Numbered from the stretch's first letter, positions 29,962 through 38,752 are shown. The stretch is DNA of 53,579 bases from Candidatus Aminicenantes bacterium UBA2190 (GCA_002335385.1 DCVK01000006.1:1-53579); one strand, 5' to 3'. Program-made: numbers and translations. Notes: generated by a model from the letters alone, not told the origin.

Positions 29962-29990
29962 ATTTTAATTTAATTGCAAATTTATAACAA
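29962..29990 (-). promoter_or_regulatory. Promoter of the 63-residue ORF and sensor-kinase unit
   Basis: Minus strand TTGTTA (29990-29985), 17 bp, TAAAAT (29967-29962), 30 nt before the 63-codon ORF. Divergent from the radical SAM promoter 40 bp away. Confidence 0.65.
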
Positions 29991-30032
29991 GAATTCTTCC
30001 AAAAAAGCAATTTATTCCCGGTTCGCCGCCGT

Positions 30033-30061
30033 TTGTCAGTATATGTCCAACTTGCTACAAT
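30033..30061 (+). promoter_or_regulatory. Promoter of the radical SAM gene
   Basis: TTGTCA (30033-30038), 17 bp, TACAAT (30056-30061). The expected start near 30068 is only a few nt from the ATG at 30071, giving an almost leaderless transcript without an SD. Confidence 0.75.
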
Positions 30062-30070
30062 CAGCTTGTC

Positions 30071-31150
30071 ATGCAGAAGATATCCTCTTTGACCCTGGTT
30101 CTGAGCGATCAATGCAATTTTTCCTGTCCCTATTGCCCGCAGCGCCGGGGGGAAAAGACATTAACTGCCGGAGACGTCACCACGTTCATGGATTTCCTGC
30201 AGCCCCGGTTAAGCGAGGAAGTTTGGCTCGGGTTCTATGGCGGGGAACCTCTTCTCAGCTGGCCTCTGATACAAGGAACCGTTGACCATGCATGCAGAAG
30301 CTTCAGGAAGAGATTTCGCTTCACGTTGACTACCAACGGTTCGCTTTTAAAAAAGGAATACATCCTCTTTTTCAAGAAACACCGGTTCGATCTGGCTTTG
30401 AGCTATGACGGACTGGCCCAGAAATACCGCGATGCGGGCAGCATCACCATGGTCGAAGCCGCACTGAAAAAACTGCTGCGGTATTACCCGGAAGGCTATG
30501 CTATCCACAGCGTTTTCACGCCGAAGACCGTGCCGCTGCTGGCCGCGAGCATGGCGGAATTGTTGTGCCAGGGCCACGCCCGCCTGCAATACGCTGTGGA
30601 CGCGTGTGTTCCATGGAAGAAAGCCGACCTGGCAATCCTCGCGAAACAACTTGAGCGACTCACGACGATCTGCGTGCGCCATCGGGAAAAAACCGGCAAA
30701 ACGCCCCTGAAAAACCTCAACGACACCGCGGGTAAGGGGATCTTCGCCTGCTCGGCCGGCCGCGACCGCCTGGCCCTGCTCCCCGATCGCACCGTCTGGG
30801 GCTGCTATCTGTTCTACGACCTGCTGGGGCACTCCCGGCAAAGCCCCGATTACACGAAATATTGCTACGGCGAACTGGAGGGCTTCATGGCCGGCTTTAA
30901 AGGAGGTTTCCCTGCTGTAACCGCCAATTATGCCGATCTGCGCCAGGACTATTTTTTCAGCGAAAAGAAAAAGTTGTGCGGCCTGTGCGCCGACCTGGAG
31001 CGCTGCGCCGTCTGCCCGGTCGTGGCCGCCCTGGCCACCGGCACCCTGGCCGTGATCCCCGCTTGGACCTGCCAGCTGAAAAAGATCGCCCGCCGGGTTC
31101 ACGGCAAGCCGGCGGCGGCGGTGAGTTCTCCCGGCCGGCAATGGGCTTGA
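30071..31150 (+). CDS. Radical SAM protein with SPASM-like C-terminus
   Basis: 359 residues. The CxxxCxxC cluster motif is Cys15, Cys19, Cys22 (CNFSCPYC); GGEPLL near 57-62 binds SAM and LTTNGSLL continues the barrel. The C-terminus has a Cys-rich segment (CGLCADLERCAVCPVVAAL and a later CQL) plus a CSAGRDRLALLPDRTVWGCY segment, like the SPASM auxiliary-cluster region of peptide- and sulfatase-maturing enzymes. Substrate unknown: no sulfatase or obvious precursor peptide is adjacent. The only small neighbour is the divergent 63-residue ORF. Lower GC and rarer codons at the N-terminal part than in flanking genes hint at acquisition. Confidence 0.87.
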   Translation: MQKISSLTLVLSDQCNFSCPYCPQRRGEKTLTAGDVTTFMDFLQPRLSEEVWLGFYGGEPLLSWPLIQGTVDHACRSFRKRFRFTLTTNGSLLKKEYILFFKKHRFDLALSYDGLAQKYRDAGSITMVEAALKKLLRYYPEGYAIHSVFTPKTVPLLAASMAELLCQGHARLQYAVDACVPWKKADLAILAKQLERLTTICVRHREKTGKTPLKNLNDTAGKGIFACSAGRDRLALLPDRTVWGCYLFYDLLGHSRQSPDYTKYCYGELEGFMAGFKGGFPAVTANYADLRQDYFFSEKKKLCGLCADLERCAVCPVVAALATGTLAVIPAWTCQLKKIARRVHGKPAAAVSSPGRQWA

Positions 31151-31190
31151 GGCCCTGTGAGAAACCGGCAGCGCAAATTTTCAACGGCGA

Positions 31191-31219
31191 TTGAATTTAT
31201 GGTGACAACGGTGTAAAAT
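31191..31219 (+). promoter_or_regulatory. Promoter of the CsgG-like gene
   Basis: TTGAAT (31191-31196), 17 bp, TAAAAT (31214-31219), with the ATG at 31243 and AGGAGG between. Confidence 0.75.
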
Positions 31220-31242
31220 AAGCAGAAATTTCAGGAGGACAC

Positions 31243-31971
31243 ATGAAGAAATTACTGTTATCATTTTTGGCCCTGGCGCTGCTGCTCACCCTGGCCTCCC
31301 CGCCCCTGGCGGCCGCGGACGACGAGATACGCGTCGGCGTGCTGCGTTTCACCAACCAGACCGCGGCCGGCTGGTGGAGCGGCTCGGTGGCCACCGAGCT
31401 GCAGGACATGCTGGCTTCCGAGCTGGTAAGCACCCGGGCCTTCTCCGTCCTGGAAAGAAAGGAGATCGACGCCGTGCTCGGCGAGCAGGACCTCAGCGCC
31501 TCGGACCGCGTCAGCTCCAGCACCAAGGTGAAGATGAAGAAACTGAAGGGCGCCCAGTACCTGATCGCCGCGACCGTTTCGGCGTATGAGGAGGATACCT
31601 CGGGAAAAAAGGGCGGCATCGCCTTCAAGGGCGTCTCCCTGGGCGGCGGCAAGAACAAAGCCTACATGGCCGTGGACCTGAAGGTCATTGACACCGAGAC
31701 CGGAGAGATCGTCGATGCCCGCACCATCGAGGCCAATGCCAAGGGCTCGGCCCTGGGTGCCGGCCTCAGCCTGCGCAACTTCTCGGTCGGCGGCGAGAGC
31801 TACCAGAAGACCCCCACCGGCAAGGCCATCCGCGCCTGCATCATCTACATGTCCGAATACCTGGAATGCTCCCTGGCCAAGGGCAAGGACCACAAGTGCA
31901 TGAAGAAATGGGATGCCATGGACGGCAAGCGCCGGGAGAAGACCAAGGGCGCCATCGACCTGGACGACTGA
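31243..31971 (+). CDS. Exported CsgG/curli-assembly-like protein
   Basis: 242 residues, SD AGGAGG, Sec signal peptide (1-24, cleavage near PLAAAD). The body follows the CsgG fold: RVGVLRFTNQTAAGWWSGSVATELQDMLASELVSTRAFSVLER is the nucleotide-binding-like first half; AQYLIAATVSAYEE and AYMAVDLKVIDTETGEIV follow. It has no lipobox cysteine and lacks a clear transmembrane-barrel hairpin set, so it is more likely a periplasmic CsgG-domain protein than a secretion pore. Single gene; no curli subunits nearby. Confidence 0.85.
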   Translation: MKKLLLSFLALALLLTLASPPLAAADDEIRVGVLRFTNQTAAGWWSGSVATELQDMLASELVSTRAFSVLERKEIDAVLGEQDLSASDRVSSSTKVKMKKLKGAQYLIAATVSAYEEDTSGKKGGIAFKGVSLGGGKNKAYMAVDLKVIDTETGEIVDARTIEANAKGSALGAGLSLRNFSVGGESYQKTPTGKAIRACIIYMSEYLECSLAKGKDHKCMKKWDAMDGKRREKTKGAIDLDD

Positions 31972-32014
31972 GGGCTGGCGACAGGCGGCGCGACGGGACT
32001 TCCGCCGCGCCCGC

Positions 32015-32043
32015 TTGACAGGAACCCGTTTTTAATATATAAA
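32015..32043 (+). promoter_or_regulatory. Promoter of the tRNA-Val/tRNA-Asp/tmRNA cluster
   Basis: TTGACA (32015-32020), 17 bp, TATAAA (32038-32043), with a start expected a few nt before the tRNA-Val at 32057. Confidence 0.8.
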
Positions 32044-32056
32044 TGGGCTGTGGGTT

Positions 32057-32129
32057 GGGCGGTTAGCTCAGCTGGTAGAGCATCGGTTTTACACGCCGGG
32101 TGTCAGAGGTTCAAGCCCTCTACCGCCCA
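32057..32129 (+). tRNA. tRNA-Val (TAC)
   Basis: Full cloverleaf: acceptor GGGCGGT pairs with ACCGCCC, D arm GCTC/GAGC, anticodon stem TCGGT/GCCGG around TTTACAC (anticodon TAC), T arm AGAGG/CCTCT with loop TTCAAGC, discriminator A. CCA is not encoded. Confidence 0.96.
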
Positions 32130-32148
32130 GGCTGACCATACATGGCGC

Positions 32149-32225
32149 GGGGTCGTAGTTCAGTTGGTTAGAACGCATGCCTGTCACGCATGAGGTCGCG
32201 AGTTCGAGTCTCGTCGGCCCCGCCA
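32149..32225 (+). tRNA. tRNA-Asp (GTC)
   Basis: Acceptor GGGGTCG pairs with CGGCCCC, anticodon loop with GTC (CTGTCAC), T arm GCGAG/CTCGT with TTCGAGT, discriminator G and an encoded CCA. It differs from the neighbouring tRNA-Val and tmRNA, which lack CCA. Confidence 0.96.
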
Positions 32226-32236
32226 TTCCCCAGGCT

Positions 32237-32580
32237 GGGGGCGTAAAGGTTTCGACAGTCTTGATGAAGTTGAAGAGGCGAACTGAGCCGAGCACCTCAA
32301 AAAACCGCTCAAAAAAAGAAACGCAAACAACTTTGCACTCGCAGCGTAAGTAACACGTTGCCGTCCCGGTCTTCCCCGCCCGCGGGAGGATCAGGGGCGT
32401 CACTTTGCGGGCTAGCGCCGCAGGAAGCGCCTCCTGTCCTGCGGGGCGAAATTTAAAGAGGGCCGACGGCAGCCTATTTTGTTTGTTTTGACGGCTGCCG
32501 GCCGTACTTGAAACAAACTACGTTCGTAGGCTCTTCGATGGAATCTTGATTGGACGCGGGTTCGATTCCCGCCGCCTCCA
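32237..32580 (+). ncRNA. ssrA: tmRNA (trans-translation RNA)
   Basis: Rescues stalled ribosomes with SmpB. The 5' end GGGGGCGTAAAGGTTTCGAC pairs with the 3' CGCCTCC plus discriminator A; the T arm CGGGTTCGATTCCCG is intact. The tag frame starts with GCA at 32323 and reads Ala-Asn-Asn-Phe-Ala-Leu-Ala-Ala followed by TAA at 32347-32349 (a second TAA follows after one base). The eight-codon tag is shorter than the ten-codon tag of E. coli but ends in the usual ALAA degron. Total 344 nt, one-piece form, CCA not encoded. Confidence 0.95.
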
Positions 32581-32601
32581 CGTGCCTTTCATACCAGCCC
32601 C

Positions 32602-33747
32602 ATGAAAAATAGCATAAAGGCAGGCATTTTTTGCGCCGCCCTCCTGGTCGCCCCCCGGCTGCTCATCTCCCTGGGGATCGATTTCCGCTCCTTCGACCAC
32701 GAGGGGTACACCCGCGTCGTTTTCCAGTCCGCGCGCTCCTTCGCCTACCGGGTGCAGTCTCATCCCGACCGATTGGAAGTGCGCCTGAACGGCCGCGCCG
32801 ATCTTCCCTCCCCCGCGCTGGTCGTGCCCAATTCGCAGCTGCTTGATCGCGTGACCTGCGAGCAGCGGGGGGAAGAAAGCGTGATCACGGTCCATTTCAA
32901 GGGCGCCGCGGAGGTCAGGAAGAACTTCATCCTGGAAAAGCCCTTCCGCGTCGTGTTCGACCTGGTGCGGAGCGAAAAGACGACGGCGCCGCCCCCGCAG
33001 GCTCCCGCTGCCGCGGAAAAGAGCCAGCCCCAGGAGCCGCCGCCGGCGCCCCGGCCCAGGTCCATCGAGACGATCTGCATCGATCCCGGGCACGGCGGCG
33101 AGGACTTCGGGGCCATCGGCCGCTCCAAGCTGAAGGAGAAGGACGTCACCCTGAAGATCGGCCTCAAGCTGAAGAAGCTCATCGAGTCCAAGATCGGCCT
33201 GCGCGTCATCATGACGCGCGACCAGGACAGCGAGGTCTCGCTGAACACGCGCGCCTCCATCGCCAACAACCAGCTGGCGCAAATGTTCGTCTCCATCCAC
33301 GTCAACTCATCCTTCCGCAAGTCGGCCTACGGCTCCGAGACCTACTTCGTCAGCCTGCAGGCCACCGACCCCGAGTCCCTGGAGCTGGCCCAGAAGGAGA
33401 ACCAGAACGCAGAGAACCCCGGTGAGGCCATCCAGAACGACGAGCTGAAGATGATCCTCTGGAACATGGCCCAGACCGAGCATATCCGCGAATCGAGCAA
33501 GCTGGCCGAATACATCCAGAACGAGCTGAACGTGCTGCTGGGCACTCGCGACCGCGGCGTCAAGCAGGCACCCTTCCGGGTGCTGATGCGCGCCGCCATG
33601 CCCGCCGTCCTCATCGAGGCCGCGTTCATCTCCAACGCCAGCGAGGAAAAGAAGCTGCAGCGTGAGGATTTCCTGGACAAGGTTTCCCTGGCCATCTATA
33701 ACGGCATCAGCAAGTTCATCTACCATTTCAACAGCACCCTGAAATGA
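32602..33747 (+). CDS. N-acetylmuramoyl-L-alanine amidase (AMIN + Amidase_3)
   Basis: Cleaves the MurNAc-L-Ala bond to split septal peptidoglycan. 381 residues: signal sequence or anchor (1-24), AMIN domain (about 27-118, with YTRVVFQSARSFAYRV and KPFRVVFDL), Pro-rich linker (about 125-150), then Amidase_3 with zinc/catalytic motifs IDPGHGGEDFGAIG (about 160-173), SIHVNSS near 233 and AVLIEAAFISN near 335. Its C-terminal codons overlap the GerMN gene by 4 nt. Begins 22 nt after the tmRNA, so may share read-through transcription. Confidence 0.94.
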   Translation: MKNSIKAGIFCAALLVAPRLLISLGIDFRSFDHEGYTRVVFQSARSFAYRVQSHPDRLEVRLNGRADLPSPALVVPNSQLLDRVTCEQRGEESVITVHFKGAAEVRKNFILEKPFRVVFDLVRSEKTTAPPPQAPAAAEKSQPQEPPPAPRPRSIETICIDPGHGGEDFGAIGRSKLKEKDVTLKIGLKLKKLIESKIGLRVIMTRDQDSEVSLNTRASIANNQLAQMFVSIHVNSSFRKSAYGSETYFVSLQATDPESLELAQKENQNAENPGEAIQNDELKMILWNMAQTEHIRESSKLAEYIQNELNVLLGTRDRGVKQAPFRVLMRAAMPAVLIEAAFISNASEEKKLQREDFLDKVSLAIYNGISKFIYHFNSTLK

Positions 33748-34319
33748 AAAAAAAGACGCGGACGTTCCTGGTCATCGCCGTGGCCGTGCTGCTGCTCGCC
33801 CTGGCGGCGCACCGGCTGCTGCGGAAGCAGCCGGCCGGCTTCGAGCCCGAGCTGCTGAACCGCGAGGACACAGCGGGCGGCGGCATCGCCGAATTCATCA
33901 AGGTGAAGCTTTTTTTTCTCAGCGAGACATCCCGCTACCTGCAGCCCGTCTATCGCGAGATCGAGGTCCCGGAGATTCGCGAGGATCTGTACAGGAAGTT
34001 CGTTTCCCTGCTGCTGGCCGGCGACGGCGGCCACATCGCCCCGGTGCCGGGCGGAGTGCAGCTGCGCAGCCTGCACAGCCTGGGTGGCGGCGAGCTGCTG
34101 CTGCTGGATTTCAGCGAATCCCTGGCCGGCTCTTTCCCCGGCGGCACGACGGCGGAGCTGGAATTCATCTATTTTATGGTCGACAATATCTGCTACAATT
34201 TCCGCGAGATCAAGAAAGTCAAGTTCCTCATCGGCGGCAACGAGAGCAAGTCCCTGGCCGGCCATATCGACCTGGAAAGGCCGTTCTTTCCCGATTTCTC
34301 CTGGCTGGAGGACAAGTGA
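33744..34319 (+). CDS. Membrane-anchored GerMN-domain protein
   Basis: 191 residues with one N-terminal membrane helix (about 7-24) and a C-terminal GerMN domain (about 50-180: VKLFFLSETSRYLQPVYREIEV, GVQLRSLHSLGGGELLLLDFS, AELEFIYFMVDNICYNFREIKKVKFLIGG). GerMN domains occur in sporulation protein GerM and in cell-wall proteins of non-sporulating bacteria, often beside amidases as here. The ATGA overlap with the amidase gene suggests a coupled pair acting on the same septal or peptidoglycan process. Confidence 0.88.
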   Translation: MKKKTRTFLVIAVAVLLLALAAHRLLRKQPAGFEPELLNREDTAGGGIAEFIKVKLFFLSETSRYLQPVYREIEVPEIREDLYRKFVSLLLAGDGGHIAPVPGGVQLRSLHSLGGGELLLLDFSESLAGSFPGGTTAELEFIYFMVDNICYNFREIKKVKFLIGGNESKSLAGHIDLERPFFPDFSWLEDK

Positions 34320-34388
34320 CCATGCCGGCGCCCGCCGCTCCGGGACCGCAGGAACGGCTGGAAAAGTAAGTACCCGAAAGGAGGCCTC

Positions 34389-36380
34389 ATGCTTTCCCTC
34401 ATCGAGAAGATCCTTTTTGCCGTTGCCGCCGTCCTGGCCGCTGGCCTGGCCAGCAAAGAATTCCTCAGGAAATACCGCCTGATCTCTTCCGGGCAAAAAG
34501 TCTCTCGCTCTGACCGCCCGCTGCGGCGGCTGTGGGCCATGGCCTACCGGGTATTGCTGCAGATCCCGGTGATCTCCCAGCGGCCGGTCAGCGGGTTGTT
34601 CCACGCCGTCATCTTCTGGGGCTTCCTGGTCTTCCTGGGCGTCACCCTCAACCACGTCGCCGAGGGCTTTGCAGCGGGGGCCAGCCTGTTCGGCCACGGA
34701 ACGCTTTACGCCGTCCTGCTGTTCGCGGCCAATCTCTTCGCCGGCCTGATCATCCTGGCCGTCGTCTATTTCTTCGTGCGCCGCTACATTGTCCGCGTCA
34801 AGAGCCTGGAGCGCCCCTCCTGGCAGTCGCTGACCGTGCTGTGCTTCATCTTCATCCTGATGGTCAGCTTCGTCTACTACGAGGCCTTCAAGATGACCCT
34901 GCCCCCCCTGACGGGGGGCCTGGCCGGCACTGCGGCCTATCCGACCAACTTCCTGGCCAACCTGGCGTTCGCCGGGCTGCCCGCCGATCTCGCCGCCGCG
35001 CCGCAGACGGCCTGGGTGAAGGTCCTCTGGTGGCTGCACATCCTGGTCATCATGGCCTTCGGCGTCTTCATCATGTATTCCAAGCACCTGCACCTGCTGG
35101 CCGGCCCCGTCAACCTCTTCTTCCAGAACACGGGGGTCAAGGCGGAGATCCCCCTGGTCGAGCTGGAGGAGCAGGAGAAATTCGGCACGCCGCAGGTGAC
35201 CGACCTGACCCGCAAGGACCTGCTCGACCTCTTCTCCTGCGCCGAGTGCGGCCGCTGCGACGACGTCTGCCCGGCGTTCCAGTCGGGCAAGGCCCTCTCG
35301 CCCCGGACCCTGCTGGACAAGCTGAAGCAGCACCTGCTCGAGTCCGCCGCCGGGCTGCGCGGCGACCCGGCCGACATGAAAAAACTGTTCGGCGAGGTGG
35401 TCAGCGCGGAGGAGGTGTGGGACTGCACCACCTGCGGCGCCTGCATGGAGGTCTGTCCCATGCTCAACGAGCACATCGCCAAGATCATGGGCATGCGCCA
35501 GTTCGCCGTGATGATGGAATCGCGCTTCCCGGAGGAATTCCAGACCCTGTACCGCGGCCTGGAGAACCAGGGCAACCCCTGGGGCATCAATGCCGACAGC
35601 CGCGGCGACTGGGCCAAGGACCTGCAGGTCCCGCTTCTGGCCGGGAAAGGGGAGACCGACATCCTGTTCTGGGTGGGCTGCGCCGGCAGCTACGACCAGC
35701 ACTCGCAGAAGATCAGCCGCTCGCTGGTGAGGATCATGCAGCGCGCCGGCTGCGACTTCGCCATTCTGGGCGGCGAGGAGACCTGCTGCGGCGACCCGGC
35801 GCGGCGCAGCGGCATGGAGTACCTTTTCCAGATGCAGGCGCGGCAGAACATCGAGACGCTGGCCCGTTATCCATTCAAGCGCATCGTCACCGCCTGCCCG
35901 CACGGCCTCCACGTGTTGAAGAACGAGTATCCCAAGCTGGGCGGCAATTTCACAGTCCTGCACCACAGCGAGCTGCTGCACGAGCTCCTGGAGGCGGGCC
36001 GGATCCGGCTCAAGCCCGGCTCGGGCTCCGTCCCCATGACCTATCACGATCCCTGCTATCTCGGCCGCTACAACGGGAACTACGATATCCCGCGCCGGGT
36101 CCTGGAGCGCCTGGCCGGCGGCCGGCAGCCGGAAATGGCCGCCAGCAGGAAGACCAGCTTCTGCTGCGGCGCCGGCGGCGGCGGCATGTGGAAGGAGGAA
36201 AAGAGCGGTCAGCGCATCAGCCACTGCCGGCTGCAGCAGGCGCAGGAAACGGGTGCCGGGACCGTCGTCACCGCCTGCCCCTTCTGCTCCATCATGTTCC
36301 ACGATGCCATCGCCGAGACCGGGCGTGAGGGGATGAAGACCCTCGACCTGGCCCAGGCCATCGAGGAGACGCTCGCCTGA
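34389..36380 (+). CDS. Membrane Fe-S oxidoreductase, NarI-like cytochrome b + HdrD-like (DUF224/EMO type)
   Basis: 663 residues, SD AGGAGG. N-terminal half has about six membrane helices with candidate haem histidines (LFHAVIFWG, LNHVAEGF, LHILVIMAF, SKHLHLL). Two 4Fe-4S motifs follow: CAECGRCDDVCP near 284 and CTTCGACMEVCP near 347. Two CCG domains complete the protein (CGDPARR with TCCG near 465, SFCCGAGGGGMW near 591). This order matches the DUF224 proteins identified as ETF:(methyl)menaquinone oxidoreductase, which pass electrons from acyl-CoA dehydrogenases via ETF to quinone. No etfAB or acyl-CoA dehydrogenase is adjacent, so the donor is inferred. Confidence 0.85.
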   Translation: MLSLIEKILFAVAAVLAAGLASKEFLRKYRLISSGQKVSRSDRPLRRLWAMAYRVLLQIPVISQRPVSGLFHAVIFWGFLVFLGVTLNHVAEGFAAGASLFGHGTLYAVLLFAANLFAGLIILAVVYFFVRRYIVRVKSLERPSWQSLTVLCFIFILMVSFVYYEAFKMTLPPLTGGLAGTAAYPTNFLANLAFAGLPADLAAAPQTAWVKVLWWLHILVIMAFGVFIMYSKHLHLLAGPVNLFFQNTGVKAEIPLVELEEQEKFGTPQVTDLTRKDLLDLFSCAECGRCDDVCPAFQSGKALSPRTLLDKLKQHLLESAAGLRGDPADMKKLFGEVVSAEEVWDCTTCGACMEVCPMLNEHIAKIMGMRQFAVMMESRFPEEFQTLYRGLENQGNPWGINADSRGDWAKDLQVPLLAGKGETDILFWVGCAGSYDQHSQKISRSLVRIMQRAGCDFAILGGEETCCGDPARRSGMEYLFQMQARQNIETLARYPFKRIVTACPHGLHVLKNEYPKLGGNFTVLHHSELLHELLEAGRIRLKPGSGSVPMTYHDPCYLGRYNGNYDIPRRVLERLAGGRQPEMAASRKTSFCCGAGGGGMWKEEKSGQRISHCRLQQAQETGAGTVVTACPFCSIMFHDAIAETGREGMKTLDLAQAIEETLA

Positions 36381-36393
36381 GAGCCAACGATCC

Positions 36394-38667
36394 ATGAGGG
36401 AGACGATGCGGGACCTGGCCGGCAGCCTCTTCATCCTGGCCGGCTTCGCCTCCTTCCTGGTCTTCATTCCCGCCGCCCTGCCCTGGCTGCTGCCGCCATT
36501 GCTGCTCTTCCTTTTTTCACTGGACCGGCGGCGAACCGGTCTCTCGGGAAATCGGCAGCAGTCCCGGTGCAGCCTGGCTTTCATCCCCTTCGCCTCGGGG
36601 CTGCTCATCTGGCCCATGCGTCTTTTCTACTGGGACCGCGGCGATTTCGTGCTGCGCGTGCGCAACCTGCTCGTGCTGGCCGTGTTGTTCGCCTTTTATC
36701 TCCTGGCCCGCGACCAGCGCTGGGGGCGGCGGTTCCTGCGCCGCTTCAACTCCCTGGCCCTGAAAAAGCGGCTGCTGGCCATCTTCATCGTTGCCGAGGC
36801 GCTGTTCATCCTGGGGGCCGCGCTCCTGACCCGCCGCGGGGTCGCCCTGGCCGGCGATGAACCCCACTACCTGGCCATCAGCCAGTCCCTGGCCCGCGAC
36901 GGCGACCTCAATGTCTTCAACCAATACTTCCGCGACGGCTACAAGGAGTTCCTCGACGTGGAGAAGCTTCCCGCCCACGGCACCTGGGGCCGGGGCTACA
37001 AGAAGATCTACTCCTACCACCTGCCCGGCCTTTCCCTGACCTTGATCCCCTTCTTTTTCCTCAAGCTTTCGCCGCCGCTGCTCTATTTCCTGATCCGCGC
37101 CTACCTGGGCCTGTTCGGCGCCGCCCTGGCGCTGCTGGCCTACCTGTTCGCCCTCCGCCTCTGGCGCTCGCGCAGCCTGGCCTTTTTTGTCACCCTGGTG
37201 TTCACCCTGACCGCGCCGGTCTTTTTCTACTCTTTCCACGTCTTCCCGGAGGTCCAGGCCATGCTGCTGGTCCTGGGCGCGCTGTATATTCTGCTGTTCA
37301 AAACCGGGGCCGCACCGCCCCGCAGCGACGGGGCCGGGAACAGCCGCGCCCTGTGGGCCGGTCTGCTGCTGGGCGCCGCCATTTTCTGGGGCGTCAAGTA
37401 CGCCCTCTTCATCTATCCGCTCACCCTGGGATTCTGCGCCTGGTGGCTGTGGCGGCGGCAGGTCCGCCCCGCCCTGCTGCTGCTCATCTTCCCGCTGTTC
37501 TTCCAGGCGCTGTTTTTCCTGTACCTGCACGGCGCCTACGGCACGTTCTCGCCCAACGCCGTGTATTACGGCATGCTCAGCCCCGAGCAATCGGCGGCCT
37601 TCTATGAGACCATCCTGAAACGGATCACCCCGCTCATGCGCTGGGAAACCCTGCTCGACTATTTCTTCGATCAGCGCGACGGCCTGTTGCTGTACAACCC
37701 CTTCTACTTCTTCGCCTTGCCCGGGCTGCTGCTGGCCCTGAAGAACATCCGCCGCTACCGCCTGCACCTGCTCGTGGCCGCCCCGGCCATGCTCTTCATC
37801 CTCAACCACGCCTTTTCGACCATCCGCGCCGGCTATTGTCCCCAGGGGCGCTACCTGGCGCCCGTCGCCTGGGCGCTGATGCTCCTGGCCGTGATCTATT
37901 ACCGGGAAAGCCGCAACCGGGCCTTCCGCAAGGCCTTCCTGGCCCTGCCCTGCTATGCCTTCTTCGTCAGCGCCTACCAGGCGCTGGAGCCGCTCACCCT
38001 GTATCAGCCCACCACCCACGATACGCTGATGCGCACGGGCCGCATGTTCCAGGACTGGAGCAGCCGCTTCATCGACCTGCCCTCCCTGCTCCCCTCCTTC
38101 ATCAAAACCGACAACCGCGACTACCTGCCCAACACCTTGTTCCTGCTGCTCTTCGTGCTGCTGGCCGTGCTCGCCCTCACCCGCAGCCGCACCGGCGCCG
38201 CGCGCCGGGCCGGCGCGATCGTCCCCGTCCTTGTCTTCCTGGCCGCGTTCACACTTTCCAGCCTCTTTCCCAGGCTGGGGACGGCCGACCCGCAGCGGAT
38301 CCTCGGTCCCCGCGATCTCCCCTGCCGGGTGTATTTCGACCCGCCGGCGCAGCCGGGGGGCGAGAAGGCGGCCTGGCTCTGCCGCGGCCGGGCCTGCCGC
38401 CTGCGCATCGAAACCATGGTGCCGCTCAAGTCCATCGAATTGCGCCTGCACAACCGCTCCGACCGGGACCGGCTGGCCGTTGACGCCTCCCTTTTCGATG
38501 GCGCTGCGCAGTCGCGGGAGCTGGCGCCGCGGGCCGCCGCGAGCATCCTCCTGGCCGAACCCCGGGCCAAAAGGCTCAAGGCGCGCTACGGCTACCAGAT
38601 CGTCATCCGGGCACGCGACGGGAAAGGGGCCGGCCCCGCCTGGCGCCTGGGCCTCGCCCTGCGCTGA
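36394..38667 (+). CDS. GT39-like (GT-C fold) membrane glycosyltransferase
   Basis: 757 residues with a dozen or more hydrophobic helices. The first large loop carries GDEPHYLAISQSLARDGDL (residues 154 onward), the acidic D-E motif and pattern of dolichyl/polyprenyl-phosphate sugar transferases of the PMT_2/ArnT group. The C-terminal 120 residues after the last helix look like a soluble beta domain (RVYFDPP, CRLRIETMVPLKSIELRL). Probably transfers a sugar from a polyprenyl carrier to an acceptor outside the membrane. Starts 13 nt after the oxidoreductase gene; a second ATG at 36406 is possible. It precedes polysaccharide O-acetylation genes. Confidence 0.8.
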   Translation: MRETMRDLAGSLFILAGFASFLVFIPAALPWLLPPLLLFLFSLDRRRTGLSGNRQQSRCSLAFIPFASGLLIWPMRLFYWDRGDFVLRVRNLLVLAVLFAFYLLARDQRWGRRFLRRFNSLALKKRLLAIFIVAEALFILGAALLTRRGVALAGDEPHYLAISQSLARDGDLNVFNQYFRDGYKEFLDVEKLPAHGTWGRGYKKIYSYHLPGLSLTLIPFFFLKLSPPLLYFLIRAYLGLFGAALALLAYLFALRLWRSRSLAFFVTLVFTLTAPVFFYSFHVFPEVQAMLLVLGALYILLFKTGAAPPRSDGAGNSRALWAGLLLGAAIFWGVKYALFIYPLTLGFCAWWLWRRQVRPALLLLIFPLFFQALFFLYLHGAYGTFSPNAVYYGMLSPEQSAAFYETILKRITPLMRWETLLDYFFDQRDGLLLYNPFYFFALPGLLLALKNIRRYRLHLLVAAPAMLFILNHAFSTIRAGYCPQGRYLAPVAWALMLLAVIYYRESRNRAFRKAFLALPCYAFFVSAYQALEPLTLYQPTTHDTLMRTGRMFQDWSSRFIDLPSLLPSFIKTDNRDYLPNTLFLLLFVLLAVLALTRSRTGAARRAGAIVPVLVFLAAFTLSSLFPRLGTADPQRILGPRDLPCRVYFDPPAQPGGEKAAWLCRGRACRLRIETMVPLKSIELRLHNRSDRDRLAVDASLFDGAAQSRELAPRAAASILLAEPRAKRLKARYGYQIVIRARDGKGAGPAWRLGLALR

Positions 38668-38719
38668 ACGCCCTTGGCCGCACCGCCCCGCTACGACGGG
38701 GCCGGGCGGGCACAACCTG

Positions 38720-38728
38720 TGGTATAAT
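38720..38728 (+). promoter_or_regulatory. Extended -10 promoter before the MBOAT gene
   Basis: TGGTATAAT (38720-38728) is a perfect extended -10; I see no good -35 in the GC-rich sequence 17 bp upstream. The ATG follows at 38753. Confidence 0.65.
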
Positions 38729-38752
38729 CGGGAACAGAGCCAAATACTTACC

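Noticed and set aside
38231..38752. N-terminal extension of the MBOAT protein
   Set aside because: The extension overlaps the GT39-like gene in another frame, is Arg/Pro/Ser-rich, and a promoter and a typical MBOAT N-terminus lie at 38720-38753.
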